Assembly: GCA_021647705.1 (NCBI GenBank)
Contig: JAKIUF010000002.1
Location: 62,001-126,000 of the forward strand
Length of the DNA stretch: 64,000 nt
Origin: Gammaproteobacteria bacterium
Lineage (GTDB): Bacteria; Pseudomonadota; Gammaproteobacteria; SZUA-152
Direction: 5' to 3'
Below, piece after piece: positions 1-8,800 of the stretch. The number at the start of each line of letters is the position of its first letter. The stretch's first letter is position 1. The position numbers and the translations under genes were made by a program. The notes beneath the pieces were generated by a model. The model saw nothing but the letters and a program-made list of their open reading frames with translations. It did not search any database and was not told the origin of the DNA.

Positions 1-1
1 C

Positions 2-2761
2 GAAGCCGAGCGCATGCGCACCCGTGCTGAAGAAACCCAGCGTGAAATGGAAGAACAAGCCCGTTTAGCCGCAGACCAGGCACGTTCCGAAGCCGAGCGT
101 GATGCTGCCCAGCAACGCGCAGAAGATCTGGCCGAACAACAGGAAGAACTGGAAGATGCAGTCAGCAAGGCTGAATCAGAAGCCGCACGTGCGCAGGCAG
201 CAGAGAGTGAAGTTGAACGCCTGACAAAACTGGCAAACGAGGCACGACTTCAGGCTGAGGCACAAGCGCGCATGGCAGCGGATCAAGCGCGTAGTGAGGC
301 GGAACGCGAAATGGCTGCACAACGTGCGCAGGAAATGGGGCGTTTGCAGGCCGAGCGGGAAGAAATGGCAAGAAGGGCGGAAGATGAAGCATGTCGAACC
401 CGGGCTGCTGAAGAAGCTCGTTTACAAGCTGAAGCCGAAATTCAGCGACTGAAGGTAGATGCCGAAGTGGCGCGCATGCAACTGGAAGAACAGGCGCAGC
501 GTGTTGCTGATGCTGCACGCTCTGATGCAGAACGCGAAGCCATGCGTGCACAGGCCGCCGAAGAAGCCCGTCTACAGGCGGTGTATGAACTGGAGCGCCT
601 GGAAACTGAAACAGAGCAAACACGTCTGGCCGCTGAGGCACAGGCACGCCTGGCCGTTGATGCTGCACGTAGCGAAGCAGAACGTGCGGCGGCGAGTCTG
701 CGTGCCGAAGAACTGGCGCAACAACAGGCTCAGTTGGAAGAAATTACCCGTCGTGCCGAGGAAGAAGCGACCCGCGCAGAAGAAGCTGATGCCGCACGGC
801 AACGGGCCGAAAATGAAATTATTCGTCGTCAGGCCGAGGCAGAAGAAGCCGAACGACGTGCAGCCGAAGAATCGAATCGAGCCCATGAGGCCGAAGCAGC
901 CCGCCAGCAAATGGAAAATGAAATGGCGCAGTTGCGCGCCGAAGCAGCGGCGGCGCGTGAACAAGTGGAAAAACAGGCGCGACTGTTTGCCGCTGCACAA
1001 AAGGTGGAGGCAGAAGAGGCACAGAAAAACAGTTTGGCAGCCATGGATGCCGAGCGTAAAAAGCGGGAAGCTGCCGAAGCCGTTGCACAACAACAGGCAC
1101 AGCAACAAAAAGAAGTTGAGGTATTGGCCGAGCAGGAGCGTTTGGCTGATGCGGAAGTCACACGACGTAAACAGGAAATGGAAGACGTTGCACGTATCGC
1201 CAAAGAAGAGGCTGTGCGAGCACAACAGGTCGCCGAAAAAATGCGCCAGGAGGCGGAGGAAGAAATCAAACACCTTAAAGCGGAGGCTGAAGCTTCACGC
1301 TTACAAGCTGAGTTGGAGCACAAACGCTCTATTATCGCCGCACGGCGTGAGGTGGATAAAAACAAAATCAAACTGGCGGCACAAGCCAAGGCAAAAAAGG
1401 CTGCCGCCATTCAACAGCGTAAAAAAGCAGATTCTGACAAGGCACGCCGGGCTCGTGAAGCGCGCGAGGCGGCCCTGAAAGCCATTGGAAAAAATGAAGA
1501 AAGTCTGGACGACTTTATGGAGTTGGAAGCGGCGGCGGAAGAAATTGCCGAAGTGGAAAATGCGATCATCGTAGATGAAAAAGAAATTGCTGCACGTGCC
1601 AAAGACCGATCAAACCTGATTGATCCCCGGGAAGTGATGAAGGTCGAAAAACAGGAACAAAAACGCCAGTGGGTATCGGATGATTTTATCTGGGAAGCAA
1701 CACTGGGCTATCGTGATGACCCTCATGTCGATGCCGTTGGTTCACCAGCAGATTCCGTGGGCGTTGAAAACGAGCGCAATCAAAAAGCAGAAAAAATTGC
1801 CGAGGAAAAAGTGCGGCAGGAAACGGTGACACAAAACCCATCAATAGAATTTGAGAATAAACCGGCAGCGCAAAAGCCATTGTTTGAGACGCAGGACATC
1901 AATCGGTCGATTCGGCCGCAGCAGGATGTGACAACACGGAAATCGAAACGTGGCCCAAGTGCGGGATGGATAACAGGCGCTGCGCTGTTTTTGGTGATTA
2001 TTTCCGGAGTGGGTTGGTTTTATCTTTCCGGCGATGATGCGCCGAAAAAATTGAAGGCTGTGGTGAATCAAGGGACAGAGACGCTGAGTGAAATTACCGA
2101 TAAAGTAACCTCAACCATTGGTGAAATAGGTCAGCCTGAGCCTGAAGCATCTGCCAGTTCCGACATACCCGAGATAACGGATACCCAAGGCAAAGAAGCC
2201 ATCGCACGGTTACGTGAACGTCTGGAATCAATCAAGGCCGAAGCAGCCCAAAAAACAAGCGTGGAAACGCCCCCTGTGGTGGCAGCGCCTGCTGTAGCGG
2301 AGCCGCTGATGACTGAGGCTCCTGTCGCTGAGGTATTAGAGGAAACCCCCTCGATACCGAATATCCAGACCGAAGAACCGACAGCAACAGAAGAACACGT
2401 GCTGGAGACGGTTGATGATGTGATGAAAGCGCTGAATGCACCGGAGGCGATTACTGAGGCAATAGAGCCTGAAGCAACGCTGGAAGCTGTTAAACCCGAA
2501 ATAATAGAGTCTGAAACAACGGATGCTGTGATTGAAGAGGGGGGCAGTATAGTGGATCCGGTGGATAACTTGCCGATTGCCGATAAAGTGATTGACGTTG
2601 ATGTGACCGTGACCGAACCCGCTGTAGAAATAGCAGCTCCTGTTGCCATCACAAGTGATATTGTCACGGAAGAATCAGGCGATTCAAACTCAGACGGCAT
2701 GGATGTGCTGGCACCGAAAGAAGAGCCACCGATAGAAAGCGTTATACCCCCCGGTCAGTAA
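2..2761 (+). CDS. Long coiled-coil single-pass membrane protein (5' end outside window)
   Basis: The reading frame is open from the first bases, so the true start lies upstream; the first ATG inside the window is at 14. Numbering from that Met, residues 1 to about 480 are almost continuous Ala/Glu/Arg/Gln-rich heptads typical of a long coiled coil. A block of the type ARSEAER recurs near residues 23, 92, 167 and 221, which suggests internal duplication. A basic stretch (residues about 640-649) precedes one hydrophobic segment at about 650-672, so the coiled coil is probably cytoplasmic. The remaining roughly 240 residues are acidic, Val/Pro/Glu-rich and low in complexity, probably periplasmic. 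I recognise no family. TolA- or FimV-like scaffolds share this general architecture but not obvious sequence. The CDS is real (even codon use, no stops over 2.7 kb); its function is unknown. Confidence 0.85.
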   Translation, partial: EAERMRTRAEETQREMEEQARLAADQARSEAERDAAQQRAEDLAEQQEELEDAVSKAESEAARAQAAESEVERLTKLANEARLQAEAQARMAADQARSEAEREMAAQRAQEMGRLQAEREEMARRAEDEACRTRAAEEARLQAEAEIQRLKVDAEVARMQLEEQAQRVADAARSDAEREAMRAQAAEEARLQAVYELERLETETEQTRLAAEAQARLAVDAARSEAERAAASLRAEELAQQQAQLEEITRRAEEEATRAEEADAARQRAENEIIRRQAEAEEAERRAAEESNRAHEAEAARQQMENEMAQLRAEAAAAREQVEKQARLFAAAQKVEAEEAQKNSLAAMDAERKKREAAEAVAQQQAQQQKEVEVLAEQERLADAEVTRRKQEMEDVARIAKEEAVRAQQVAEKMRQEAEEEIKHLKAEAEASRLQAELEHKRSIIAARREVDKNKIKLAAQAKAKKAAAIQQRKKADSDKARRAREAREAALKAIGKNEESLDDFMELEAAAEEIAEVENAIIVDEKEIAARAKDRSNLIDPREVMKVEKQEQKRQWVSDDFIWEATLGYRDDPHVDAVGSPADSVGVENERNQKAEKIAEEKVRQETVTQNPSIEFENKPAAQKPLFETQDINRSIRPQQDVTTRKSKRGPSAGWITGAALFLVIISGVGWFYLSGDDAPKKLKAVVNQGTETLSEITDKVTSTIGEIGQPEPEASASSDIPEITDTQGKEAIARLRERLESIKAEAAQKTSVETPPVVAAPAVAEPLMTEAPVAEVLEETPSIPNIQTEEPTATEEHVLETVDDVMKALNAPEAITEAIEPEATLEAVKPEIIESETTDAVIEEGGSIVDPVDNLPIADKVIDVDVTVTEPAVEIAAPVAITSDIVTEESGDSNSDGMDVLAPKEEPPIESVIPPGQ

Positions 2762-2782
2762 GCATCCCGACAGATCAGGGAT

Positions 2783-3304
2783 TTATTCTGCGGCAGGTAT
2801 TGTTGCCGCGACATATTCAAATGTGCTGGTGTGTAAGGCTTCACCATTCTCATTGTTTACCACGACCTGCCATGCCCCTGTCCATTCGGGCAACAGGTTT
2901 TTACTGGAATAAACCCGCCAACGTGCCCCGGAACCAACCTTAAAAGTAATCTCAGCCATAACCTGGCCATTGTGTTCCCAGCGATGGGTAACAATTTGTC
3001 CATCAAGCCCACGCAAATCGGTGAAGAAAAAAATCCGGCCGGTATCGGTGGAAAACGTTTCTTGTGTATCTATCGGCTCTCTATCAACAATGGCGGTGGT
3101 GAAAATAGCCCGTGCAACACGGCCAGTTTTGAGTGCTACCTGGTTGGTGGTTGTTGGCGTCATTTCAGCGGATGTTTCAATTTCATCCGCTGCTCTTTCC
3201 ACCGTTTCCGCAAAGCCGGGAGAGCTCATGACCGCCCCGGTCAGTAGCGTCAGCATTGCATTGCGGGTTATTCGTCCAGTGGAAACAAAGTAGGGGGCGA
3301 ACAT
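2783..3304 (-). CDS. DUF2914 domain protein, exported
   Basis: The protein has 173 residues. An N-terminal hydrophobic stretch (about residues 15-31, ending in SPGFAE) looks like a signal peptide. It is followed by a variable linker and a C-terminal DUF2914-type region of about 100 residues, containing FFFTDLRG, THRWEHNGQ and the WRVYSSKNLLPEWTGAW segment typical of that family. The ATG at 3304 is preceded by AAAGGAG at suitable distance. It is convergent with the coiled-coil gene (21 bp between stops). DUF2914 has no established biochemical role; in other bacteria it often accompanies envelope or coiled-coil proteins, so a link with the upstream gene is possible but is inference. Confidence 0.75.
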   Translation of the reverse strand: MFAPYFVSTGRITRNAMLTLLTGAVMSSPGFAETVERAADEIETSAEMTPTTTNQVALKTGRVARAIFTTAIVDREPIDTQETFSTDTGRIFFFTDLRGLDGQIVTHRWEHNGQVMAEITFKVGSGARWRVYSSKNLLPEWTGAWQVVVNNENGEALHTSTFEYVAATIPAAE

Positions 3305-3516
3305 GAGGCGAACTCCTTTGCTGTCTTATTTTGGGTTTTCCAGCCGGTATCGTGATCAGGGCGTTTGGTTATGCACCAACTGGTTGATGGGGGAGTGTAT
3401 CAGAGTTCGCGCATGCGGAAATGGCCGATAGTGTGGTTGGTAAAATTGCCGCTGGGGTAGCTTGTTTTTGAGCAACCTTTGTTATAGAACCATTTCCCGC
3501 TACGTTCCTAATGTTT

Positions 3517-3969
3517 TTATTTGCACCATTGATCGGCGATTTTTTGTGCTTCGATCAGACGTGTCTGAATGTCAGCATCGCTAAGAAAACGGCGCTCACC
3601 CTGATCGGTGATTTCGTATTGACGACCGCCAAGCTTCAGGCTGATGACTCGACGTTTAGCGCTGGAACAATTTTTATCCTGACGTTCTTTTTCTGTCGCT
3701 GCCTTGTTTGCAGCTTCTTTTTTATCTTTGCGTTCTCTGGCAAAGGCATCCAGTAGCTTATTGGTAGCGTCCTGCTGGTTGACCGGGCTAGGAGTTGATG
3801 TGCGTGCCGGGCCTTTGGGTACCTTGATTTGTGTAGCCTTTTGACTGGGTGGGCGTTCGCCATAATGGGTGTTGCCTTCACTGTCCGTCCATTTGTAAAT
3901 CTTACTGGCAAAACTCAGGGGTGACAGGCATAACAGGAAAACAGTTATCAGGATAATCAGATTTTTCAT
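3517..3969 (-). CDS. DUF4124 domain protein, exported
   Basis: The protein has 150 residues. A clear signal peptide (residues 1-21, ending SFA) is followed directly by the DUF4124 signature KIYKWTDSEGNTHYGERPP. The rest is Lys/Ala/Glu-rich, with a C-terminal segment (GGRQYEITDQGERRFLSD) of unknown role. Small periplasmic proteins with this domain are common in gammaproteobacteria and have no known activity. The start is supported by a GAGG element just upstream of the ATG. It is transcribed in the same direction as the DUF2914 gene, 212 bp upstream of it; no hairpin terminator is evident between them. Confidence 0.8.
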   Translation of the reverse strand: MKNLIILITVFLLCLSPLSFASKIYKWTDSEGNTHYGERPPSQKATQIKVPKGPARTSTPSPVNQQDATNKLLDAFARERKDKKEAANKAATEKERQDKNCSSAKRRVISLKLGGRQYEITDQGERRFLSDADIQTRLIEAQKIADQWCK

Positions 3970-4566
3970 GCATAACCTCGTCGAGGGTGGGTGTTGCGGG
4001 AAGCATAGCGTGGAACAGGAAGCCTGTAAATTTAACGGCGTGTCATATCCAGACTTTAGTAGATTGTTGGTCGCCAGGTATTTTCAAAAATACAAATGTA
4101 CTCATAGCGTCTGAGATTTAGGCCTGAATTTCAAAACATTCAATTAAAACCTGATCTTAGCGTTCTGCATATGCTGTGATATAGCCCAGTGCATGCTTTA
4201 TTTTCTGCCTACCGGTATCTCATTCAAGCTGACAATAAAAAGACAAAAACAAGCCGCCTGTTTTTCTAATATGTTAATCGCTAGCATTGCGGATGTTCCG
4301 GGTTTTGATGAGGCAACAAACGTCACCCAGTTTTTTCGGTACGAAGCTGGTTGCTCGCCGGGAGGCGTCAACAACACAATGTTCGCTAAAATAAATGACT
4401 TTATTTGCAATATGGTTTGTATAACGTTTTCGTTTCCCCCAAAAAGACTGGCCAATAAAAACATGTTCGTTTTTGACGGGATGCCATGAAAGCTATTCCG
4501 GTGCGTAGTAAATGGAAAAACAACAATGGAAAACTTGGATGTGAAACTCAACAGACCTTAAAAATA
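3970..4566. other. Intergenic stretch without a recognisable gene
   Basis: About 600 bp of AT-rich sequence. Two overlapping open frames on opposite strands (4193-4489 plus, 4198-4551 minus) show no recognisable protein, signal peptide or good ribosome binding site, so I treat both as chance. Bases 4104-4130 resemble 10170-10196 next to repeat copy A (both contain GATTTAGG then TGAATT), which hints at a decayed repeat. Confidence 0.5.
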
Positions 4567-4571
4567 CCCGC

Positions 4572-4599
4572 AAAAAAAAGCGCCCGGTGAAGGGCGCTT
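4572..4599 (-). terminator. Rho-independent terminator of glnK-amtB
   Basis: The stem AAGCGCCC (4578-4585) pairs with GGGCGCTT (4592-4599) around a 6-nt loop. The A run at 4572-4579 becomes the U tract on the minus strand. It lies 45 bp past the amtB stop codon. Confidence 0.85.
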
Positions 4600-4643
4600 G
4601 AAGTTGTCTGTTTAAGGACAGACTTATTGTTATGTCATTTACA

Positions 4644-5927
4644 CTATTTATTGGTGAACTCGGGATAAGCCTCCATACCGCACTCGGTAAGATCGACTCC
4701 CTCGTATTCTTCCTCTTCCGTGACGCGGACTCCCATGATCATCTTGATAACCATCCAGGTTATGTAGCTGACCACGAATACCCAGACCAGAATGGTGAGC
4801 ATGCCCACGATCTGACCGCCGAAGCTGGCAGCGCTATTGGTAAGTGGTACGGCCAATAGACCCCATATACCGACTACGCCATGCACTGAAATAGCACCCA
4901 CCGGGTCATCAACCTTCAGCTTATCCAGGCCGATGATGGCAAAGACCACCAGCAGGCCACCGAAACCACCAATCAGAGTGGCCTCCAAAGCGGAGGGTGT
5001 GGAGGGCTCAGCAGTAATTGCCACCAATCCAGCTAACGCGCCATTAAGTGTCATGGTCAAATCAGCCTTGCCGAACAGCAGCTTGGCCACAATCAGCGCA
5101 ACAATCACGCCACCCGCAGCGGCGGCATTCGTGTTCAGAAACACCATGGCGACCGAGTTGGCATTGGCAATATCGCCTAGTTTGAGCACGGAACCACCAT
5201 TGAAACCGAACCAACCCATCCACAGGATGAACGTGCCCAATGTTGCCAGAGGCAGATTGGCTCCCGGAATTGCGTTGACTGAGCCATCTTTGCCGTACTT
5301 GCCTTTGCGAGCACCCAGTACCAGCACACCGGCTAAAGCCGCAGCCGCACCTGCCATATGCACAATGCCAGAACCGGCAAAATCGGAGAATCCGAAATCA
5401 TCACCGAGGTTGTACATGCCAAACACAGAGCTGCCACCCCAGGTCCAGCTGCCTTCCATGGGGTAGATGAAACCGGTCATCACTACCGCAAACAACATAA
5501 ATGCCCAAAGTTTCATGCGCTCTGCAACAGCACCGGAAACGATGGACATGGCGGTTGCTACAAAGACCACCTGGAAGAAGAAGTCAGATGCATTGGAATA
5601 CACTGCGCCTCCATCAAAGCCAGCTTCGGCAGATTCTTTTAATACCGCACCGACCATGGCATCTGTATTTTCAGCACCGTCCAATACGATGTTGGCCAGG
5701 AACATGCCGCCGTCGTACATGATGTCGTAGCCGACAGCCAAGTACATGGTGCAGGCAATGGCAAACAATACGACGTTTTTGGTGAGAATTTCGGTGGTGT
5801 TTTTAGAACGAACCAGTCCCGCTTCCAGCATGGCAAAACCTGCTGCCATCCACATCACCAAGGCACCACACACCAGAAAATAAAAGGTGTCCATGGCGTA
5901 CTGCAAATGAAAAATATTAGCTTCCAT
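4644..5927 (-). CDS. amtB: Ammonium transporter AmtB
   Basis: The protein has 427 residues and forms an ammonium channel of the Amt/Mep/Rh family in the inner membrane. About 11 hydrophobic segments are visible. The pore twin histidines are His190 (in SGIVHMAG) and His349 (in ISVHGVVG), and the conserved LEAGLVRSKN segment lies at about 35-43. Unlike E. coli AmtB, no cleavable signal peptide is obvious: the N-terminus is a short MEANIFHLQY stretch before the first membrane segment. A GGGGAG ribosome site precedes the ATG. It lies 18 bp downstream of glnK, the normal pairing in which GlnK plugs the channel when nitrogen is replete. It is expected to share the sigma-54 promoter upstream of glnK, and a hairpin terminator follows the stop. 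Confidence 0.97.
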   Translation of the reverse strand: MEANIFHLQYAMDTFYFLVCGALVMWMAAGFAMLEAGLVRSKNTTEILTKNVVLFAIACTMYLAVGYDIMYDGGMFLANIVLDGAENTDAMVGAVLKESAEAGFDGGAVYSNASDFFFQVVFVATAMSIVSGAVAERMKLWAFMLFAVVMTGFIYPMEGSWTWGGSSVFGMYNLGDDFGFSDFAGSGIVHMAGAAAALAGVLVLGARKGKYGKDGSVNAIPGANLPLATLGTFILWMGWFGFNGGSVLKLGDIANANSVAMVFLNTNAAAAGGVIVALIVAKLLFGKADLTMTLNGALAGLVAITAEPSTPSALEATLIGGFGGLLVVFAIIGLDKLKVDDPVGAISVHGVVGIWGLLAVPLTNSAASFGGQIVGMLTILVWVFVVSYITWMVIKMIMGVRVTEEEEYEGVDLTECGMEAYPEFTNK

Positions 5928-5945
5928 TATTATGTACTCCCCGCT

Positions 5946-6398
<453 letters not shown>

Positions 6399-6480
6399 TT
6401 ATTTGATCTCATTATTTTTTTCATATTTCCTCCCCAAATTAAAGGTGTGTTAATTGATTTGAAAATCTCCAACCACATAT

Positions 6481-6496
6481 AGCACCGACTGTGCCA
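6481..6496 (-). promoter_or_regulatory. Sigma-54 promoter of glnK-amtB
   Basis: Read on the minus strand the sequence is TGGCACAGTCGGTGCT. It matches the consensus TGGCACG-N4-TTGCW at the whole -24 hexamer and at the -12 GC, with correct spacing. The predicted transcript would begin near 6470, leaving a leader of about 185 nt before glnK. rpoN itself is at 19040-20575. Confidence 0.8.
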
Positions 6497-6560
6497 AGAT
6501 ATGTAATGGTACTTTTTTCAGTAAGTTATGATAATTTTACAGACTCAGCCGATCCTGTTG

Positions 6561-6619
6561 TGCACCAAAATGAGGAGGTCGGCAAAGGCGCGCACCATTA
6601 TTGAGCGCTATATTGGTGC
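6561..6619. promoter_or_regulatory. NtrC-type enhancer sites upstream of glnK
   Basis: Three boxes resemble the NtrC consensus GCAC(C/T)A-N3-TGGTGC: TGCACCAAAATGAGG (6561-6575, one good half), GCACCATTATTGAGC (6592-6606, one good half) and GCGCTATATTGGTGC (6605-6619, both halves, one mismatch). They sit about 65-125 bp upstream of the -24 element, the usual enhancer distance. They could also influence the divergent ubiK. Confidence 0.65.
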
Positions 6620-6759
6620 GGGCATTTTTAGGGCACGCAAAAATAAGCCATATTGGGAATTGTGTGTGCGTCACTGGCCAGTACCCGCCTTATCTCGTTA
6701 AGATAATACGTGGCAGATGCAATGCATCTGTTGAGAAAATCATGAAGGAGGTCAGCAAG

Positions 6760-7017
6760 ATGTTTGAAAATCGTTTAGACCCTAAAAAACTGGATGAACT
6801 GGCTCGCGGCGTGTTAGACAAACTGCCGGCCGGTTTTCAGACCCTGCAGCAGGACATGGAAAAAAATCTGCGGGCCGCCCTGCAAGCCGCACTGACTAAA
6901 ATGGAATTGGTGACCCGCGACGAATTTGAAGTACAAAGCGCGGTACTGCAACGTAGTCGTGAAAAACTGGAGGCACTGGAAGCAAGGGTGGCTGAACTGG
7001 AAAAACAACTGAAATAA
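6760..7017 (+). CDS. ubiK: Ubiquinone biosynthesis accessory factor UbiK (YqiC/BMFP family)
   Basis: The protein has 85 residues and starts MFENRLDPKKLDELARGV. The ATG follows AAGGAGG by 7 nt, which fixes the start. A short N-terminal amphipathic region is followed by a central helix with the conserved TRDEFEVQSAVL segment and a C-terminal coiled coil (REKLEALEARVAELEKQLK), the typical brain-membrane-fusion-peptide (BMFP) layout. By family knowledge UbiK forms a complex with UbiJ and supports aerobic ubiquinone synthesis at the membrane/lipid droplet. Its position divergent from glnK-amtB is shared with Pseudomonas-like genomes. The IS1380 element begins 61 bp past its stop. Confidence 0.88.
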   Translation: MFENRLDPKKLDELARGVLDKLPAGFQTLQQDMEKNLRAALQAALTKMELVTRDEFEVQSAVLQRSREKLEALEARVAELEKQLK

Positions 7018-7021
7018 CTTT

Positions 7022-7050
7022 CTTCCCGGTAGATACATAATACCGGGAAG
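7022..7050 (+). terminator. Hairpin just after ubiK
   Basis: The perfect 10-bp stem CTTCCCGGTA / TACCGGGAAG with a 9-nt loop starts 5 bp after the ubiK stop. No T run follows, so it could be an incomplete terminator or an mRNA-stabilising hairpin. Confidence 0.45.
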
Positions 7051-7073
7051 CTCCCGGCACTCCTGCCATAAGG

Positions 7074-7078
7074 TAGAA
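7074..7078. repeat. Left target-site duplication TAGAA
   Basis: It is the direct copy of 8767-8771 on the other side of the IS; 5 bp fits the IS1380 family. Confidence 0.85.
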
Positions 7079-7100
7079 CCTAAATCCTGCAAGCATATAG

Positions 7101-7136
7101 TGCGCTGGGCTATGTCCCAGCGAGTTGGTTGTTTTT
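7101..7136 (+). terminator. Hairpin plus T-rich tail inside the IS left end
   Basis: The stem CGCTGGG / CCCAGCG with a CTATGT loop is followed by a T-rich run (GTTGTTTTTTA). It would stop plus-strand transcripts entering the IS from ubiK, a common way for an IS to shield its transposase from antisense or read-through effects (inference). Confidence 0.6.
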
Positions 7137-7311
7137 TATACAGGCATTGAGCCGATCAGGCTCTGAATTTCAGCTCTACCCTGTAAAACGCCTCTTGCAG
7201 TACTCGCTGATTAAAAATGGTGTATGTTTTTTGTGCAATTCGTACGGGGCAATCAAGGCACCGCCTGCCTGTCTTTTCAAAGCATGCAAAGATTATGGTT
7301 ATACGTGTTCG

Positions 7312-8670
7312 TTAAACGGCAAGCTGTAACCAATCATCCCAAGGGGTAGCATGCAAGTGTTTTTCGGGTAAAACAATGCGAATCTGGTTGCCCCCGGTTA
7401 ATAACTTCCCCGCAACACAAATAAAATAAACACGAATACTTTCGGGTTCCCATTTTTTTAGCTGTGCATTATTACTGGTTAATGCCATCCACCGTAGTGT
7501 GTTGTAAGCTAATATAGCGGATTGAAACAAGACCGCATTGGCAAAAAAATCATTGGTTTTTATATGGGCTAACCCCAATTGGCTCTTCGCTTCTTCAATC
7601 CAGGTTTCACTGGTTGCCCGTTGTCCGTAACATTTATGCGTTTCCCATTCAGTCTTATTTTCCGTGGTGACGTAACAAAAATAATCATAACTCTTCACAT
7701 CCAGCAAGGTGTGTTGAGGCGAATATTCACGGTCTTTTTCTTGCCTGACAGCCACGAAAAGTCGTGAAGCATTCCAGCCCTTCGCACAGTGCCAAAAACG
7801 GCATTGTTCCCATCCGGGTTTTCCATCAATCGCGGTCCACTGTTGGCGGGCCAATAGTGTCGCAAGATTTTTTAGTTTCACTTTGATGAGATAACCATGA
7901 CCGAGTGCGTCAAGATAATCCAGTAATGCACCGACAAAATAGCCACTGTCACCTCGAAAAATGATGCGCTGTGAGGCAGGTAGTTGAGCAAGCAGCTGTT
8001 TCATGAATTCGACCACACCATTACTGGTATAAGCACTCCCCATACGGAGCCAGCCCTGGAGGATTTCTTTTGTATGCGTACAAAAAGCCAATTGTGGGTG
8101 GTACGAATATGCACCTTTTTTATGTGGATTATAGCCTTTGGCAACCCCTTCCTGTTTCCCATAAACGGTTTTCACACTCGAATCGACATCAATCCATAGC
8201 GTCTGCAAGGCTGCAACATTGCTGTTTCCTTCACGCAAGGCTTTTTGCCACACCGTTTTACGTAACACATGTATCAGTGTTTCCATTTCACTGATATGGC
8301 GAGCTCCCACTTCTTTAAATAATCGGCCCAATGTTGTTTCATCGGGAATTCGCAACCATCCAGCAGCTTTTTGTAATACGCGGCAACCTGACCAAAGCAA
8401 CGCACATTTACTGATGCTAAAGGCACCACCGATTAAACCTGTGAGTATGAGAAAAACACCCTCTTCAAGGCGATAAAACGCATTGTCTTTTCGTTCATGG
8501 TTAACGGTTTTTTGAAAGAGTTGATTAAACCCAAGTTTATCCAGAAATTTGATGACAGGAATAAGCCCCGCTTTGCTGGTCATATTTTTTCCGGTTTTCT
8601 GAAAATGGACTTTGGCTGACTTTTGACGGGCTTTACGGGTACTGGCTTTTTTTCTGTTATGCATATTCAT
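7312..8670 (-). CDS. IS1380-family transposase
   Basis: The protein has 452 residues with a basic N-terminus and a DDE (RNase H-like) catalytic region. Candidate acidic residues are Asp161 (LWIDVDSS), Asp241 (FRGDSGYF) and Glu355/Glu359 in YGQRATSETWIEEAK, the family's Y-x2-R-x2-x-E-x-WI-x-E signature. Length and motifs fit IS1380-type enzymes, which move by cut-and-paste. The frame is unbroken, so the enzyme may be functional. It sits inside the two 15-bp inverted repeats, with its start about 80 bp from the right end. No accessory gene is present in the element. Confidence 0.92.
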   Translation of the reverse strand: MNMHNRKKASTRKARQKSAKVHFQKTGKNMTSKAGLIPVIKFLDKLGFNQLFQKTVNHERKDNAFYRLEEGVFLILTGLIGGAFSISKCALLWSGCRVLQKAAGWLRIPDETTLGRLFKEVGARHISEMETLIHVLRKTVWQKALREGNSNVAALQTLWIDVDSSVKTVYGKQEGVAKGYNPHKKGAYSYHPQLAFCTHTKEILQGWLRMGSAYTSNGVVEFMKQLLAQLPASQRIIFRGDSGYFVGALLDYLDALGHGYLIKVKLKNLATLLARQQWTAIDGKPGWEQCRFWHCAKGWNASRLFVAVRQEKDREYSPQHTLLDVKSYDYFCYVTTENKTEWETHKCYGQRATSETWIEEAKSQLGLAHIKTNDFFANAVLFQSAILAYNTLRWMALTSNNAQLKKWEPESIRVYFICVAGKLLTGGNQIRIVLPEKHLHATPWDDWLQLAV

Positions 8671-8766
8671 GAAAATAGTGACTCATCGGTTATGGTTAAA
8701 TCTGGGTAACTGATTGATGAGTTTACCTTTTTCTTTCATTAAGTGTTTCTACTTGCAGGATTTAGG

Positions 8767-8771
8767 TAGAA
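8767..8771. repeat. Right target-site duplication TAGAA
   Basis: It is the direct copy of 7074-7078, immediately outside the right terminal repeat. Confidence 0.85.
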
Positions 8772-8800
8772 TGCCACCACGTTGTGACCGGTGGACTGCC

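Larger units (their letters stand above)
7079..8766 (-). mobile_element. Complete IS1380-family insertion sequence (1688 bp)
   Basis: The perfect 15-bp terminal inverted repeats CCTAAATCCTGCAAG (7079-7093) and CTTGCAGGATTTAGG (8752-8766) bracket one transposase gene on the minus strand. The flanking 5-bp duplication TAGAA occurs at 7074-7078 and 8767-8771. Intact ends, target duplication and an uninterrupted transposase indicate a recent or still active insertion, between ubiK and mgtE. Bases 7094-7311 between the left end and the transposase stop hold no gene, apart from a hairpin. Confidence 0.93.

Noticed and set aside
162-2700. Several open frames of 60-340 codons opposite to or shifted against the coiled-coil gene
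   Set aside because: They arise from the biased, repetitive codon use of the real gene; their proteins are Phe/Leu/Ser- or Pro/His-rich with no domain and no ribosome site.
4193-4551. Two overlapping small frames (98 and 117 codons) on opposite strands
   Set aside because: No recognisable family, signal peptide or ribosome site, and mutually exclusive positions.
6601-6759. N-terminal extension of ubiK
   Set aside because: It covers the NtrC-like boxes, begins with TTG, and the strong AAGGAGG site together with the usual UbiK N-terminus sets the start at 6760.
7312-8670. IS transposase as IS4 or IS5 family
   Set aside because: The RGDSGY and YGQRATSETWIEE motifs, 15-bp ends starting CCT and the 5-bp target duplication point to IS1380.
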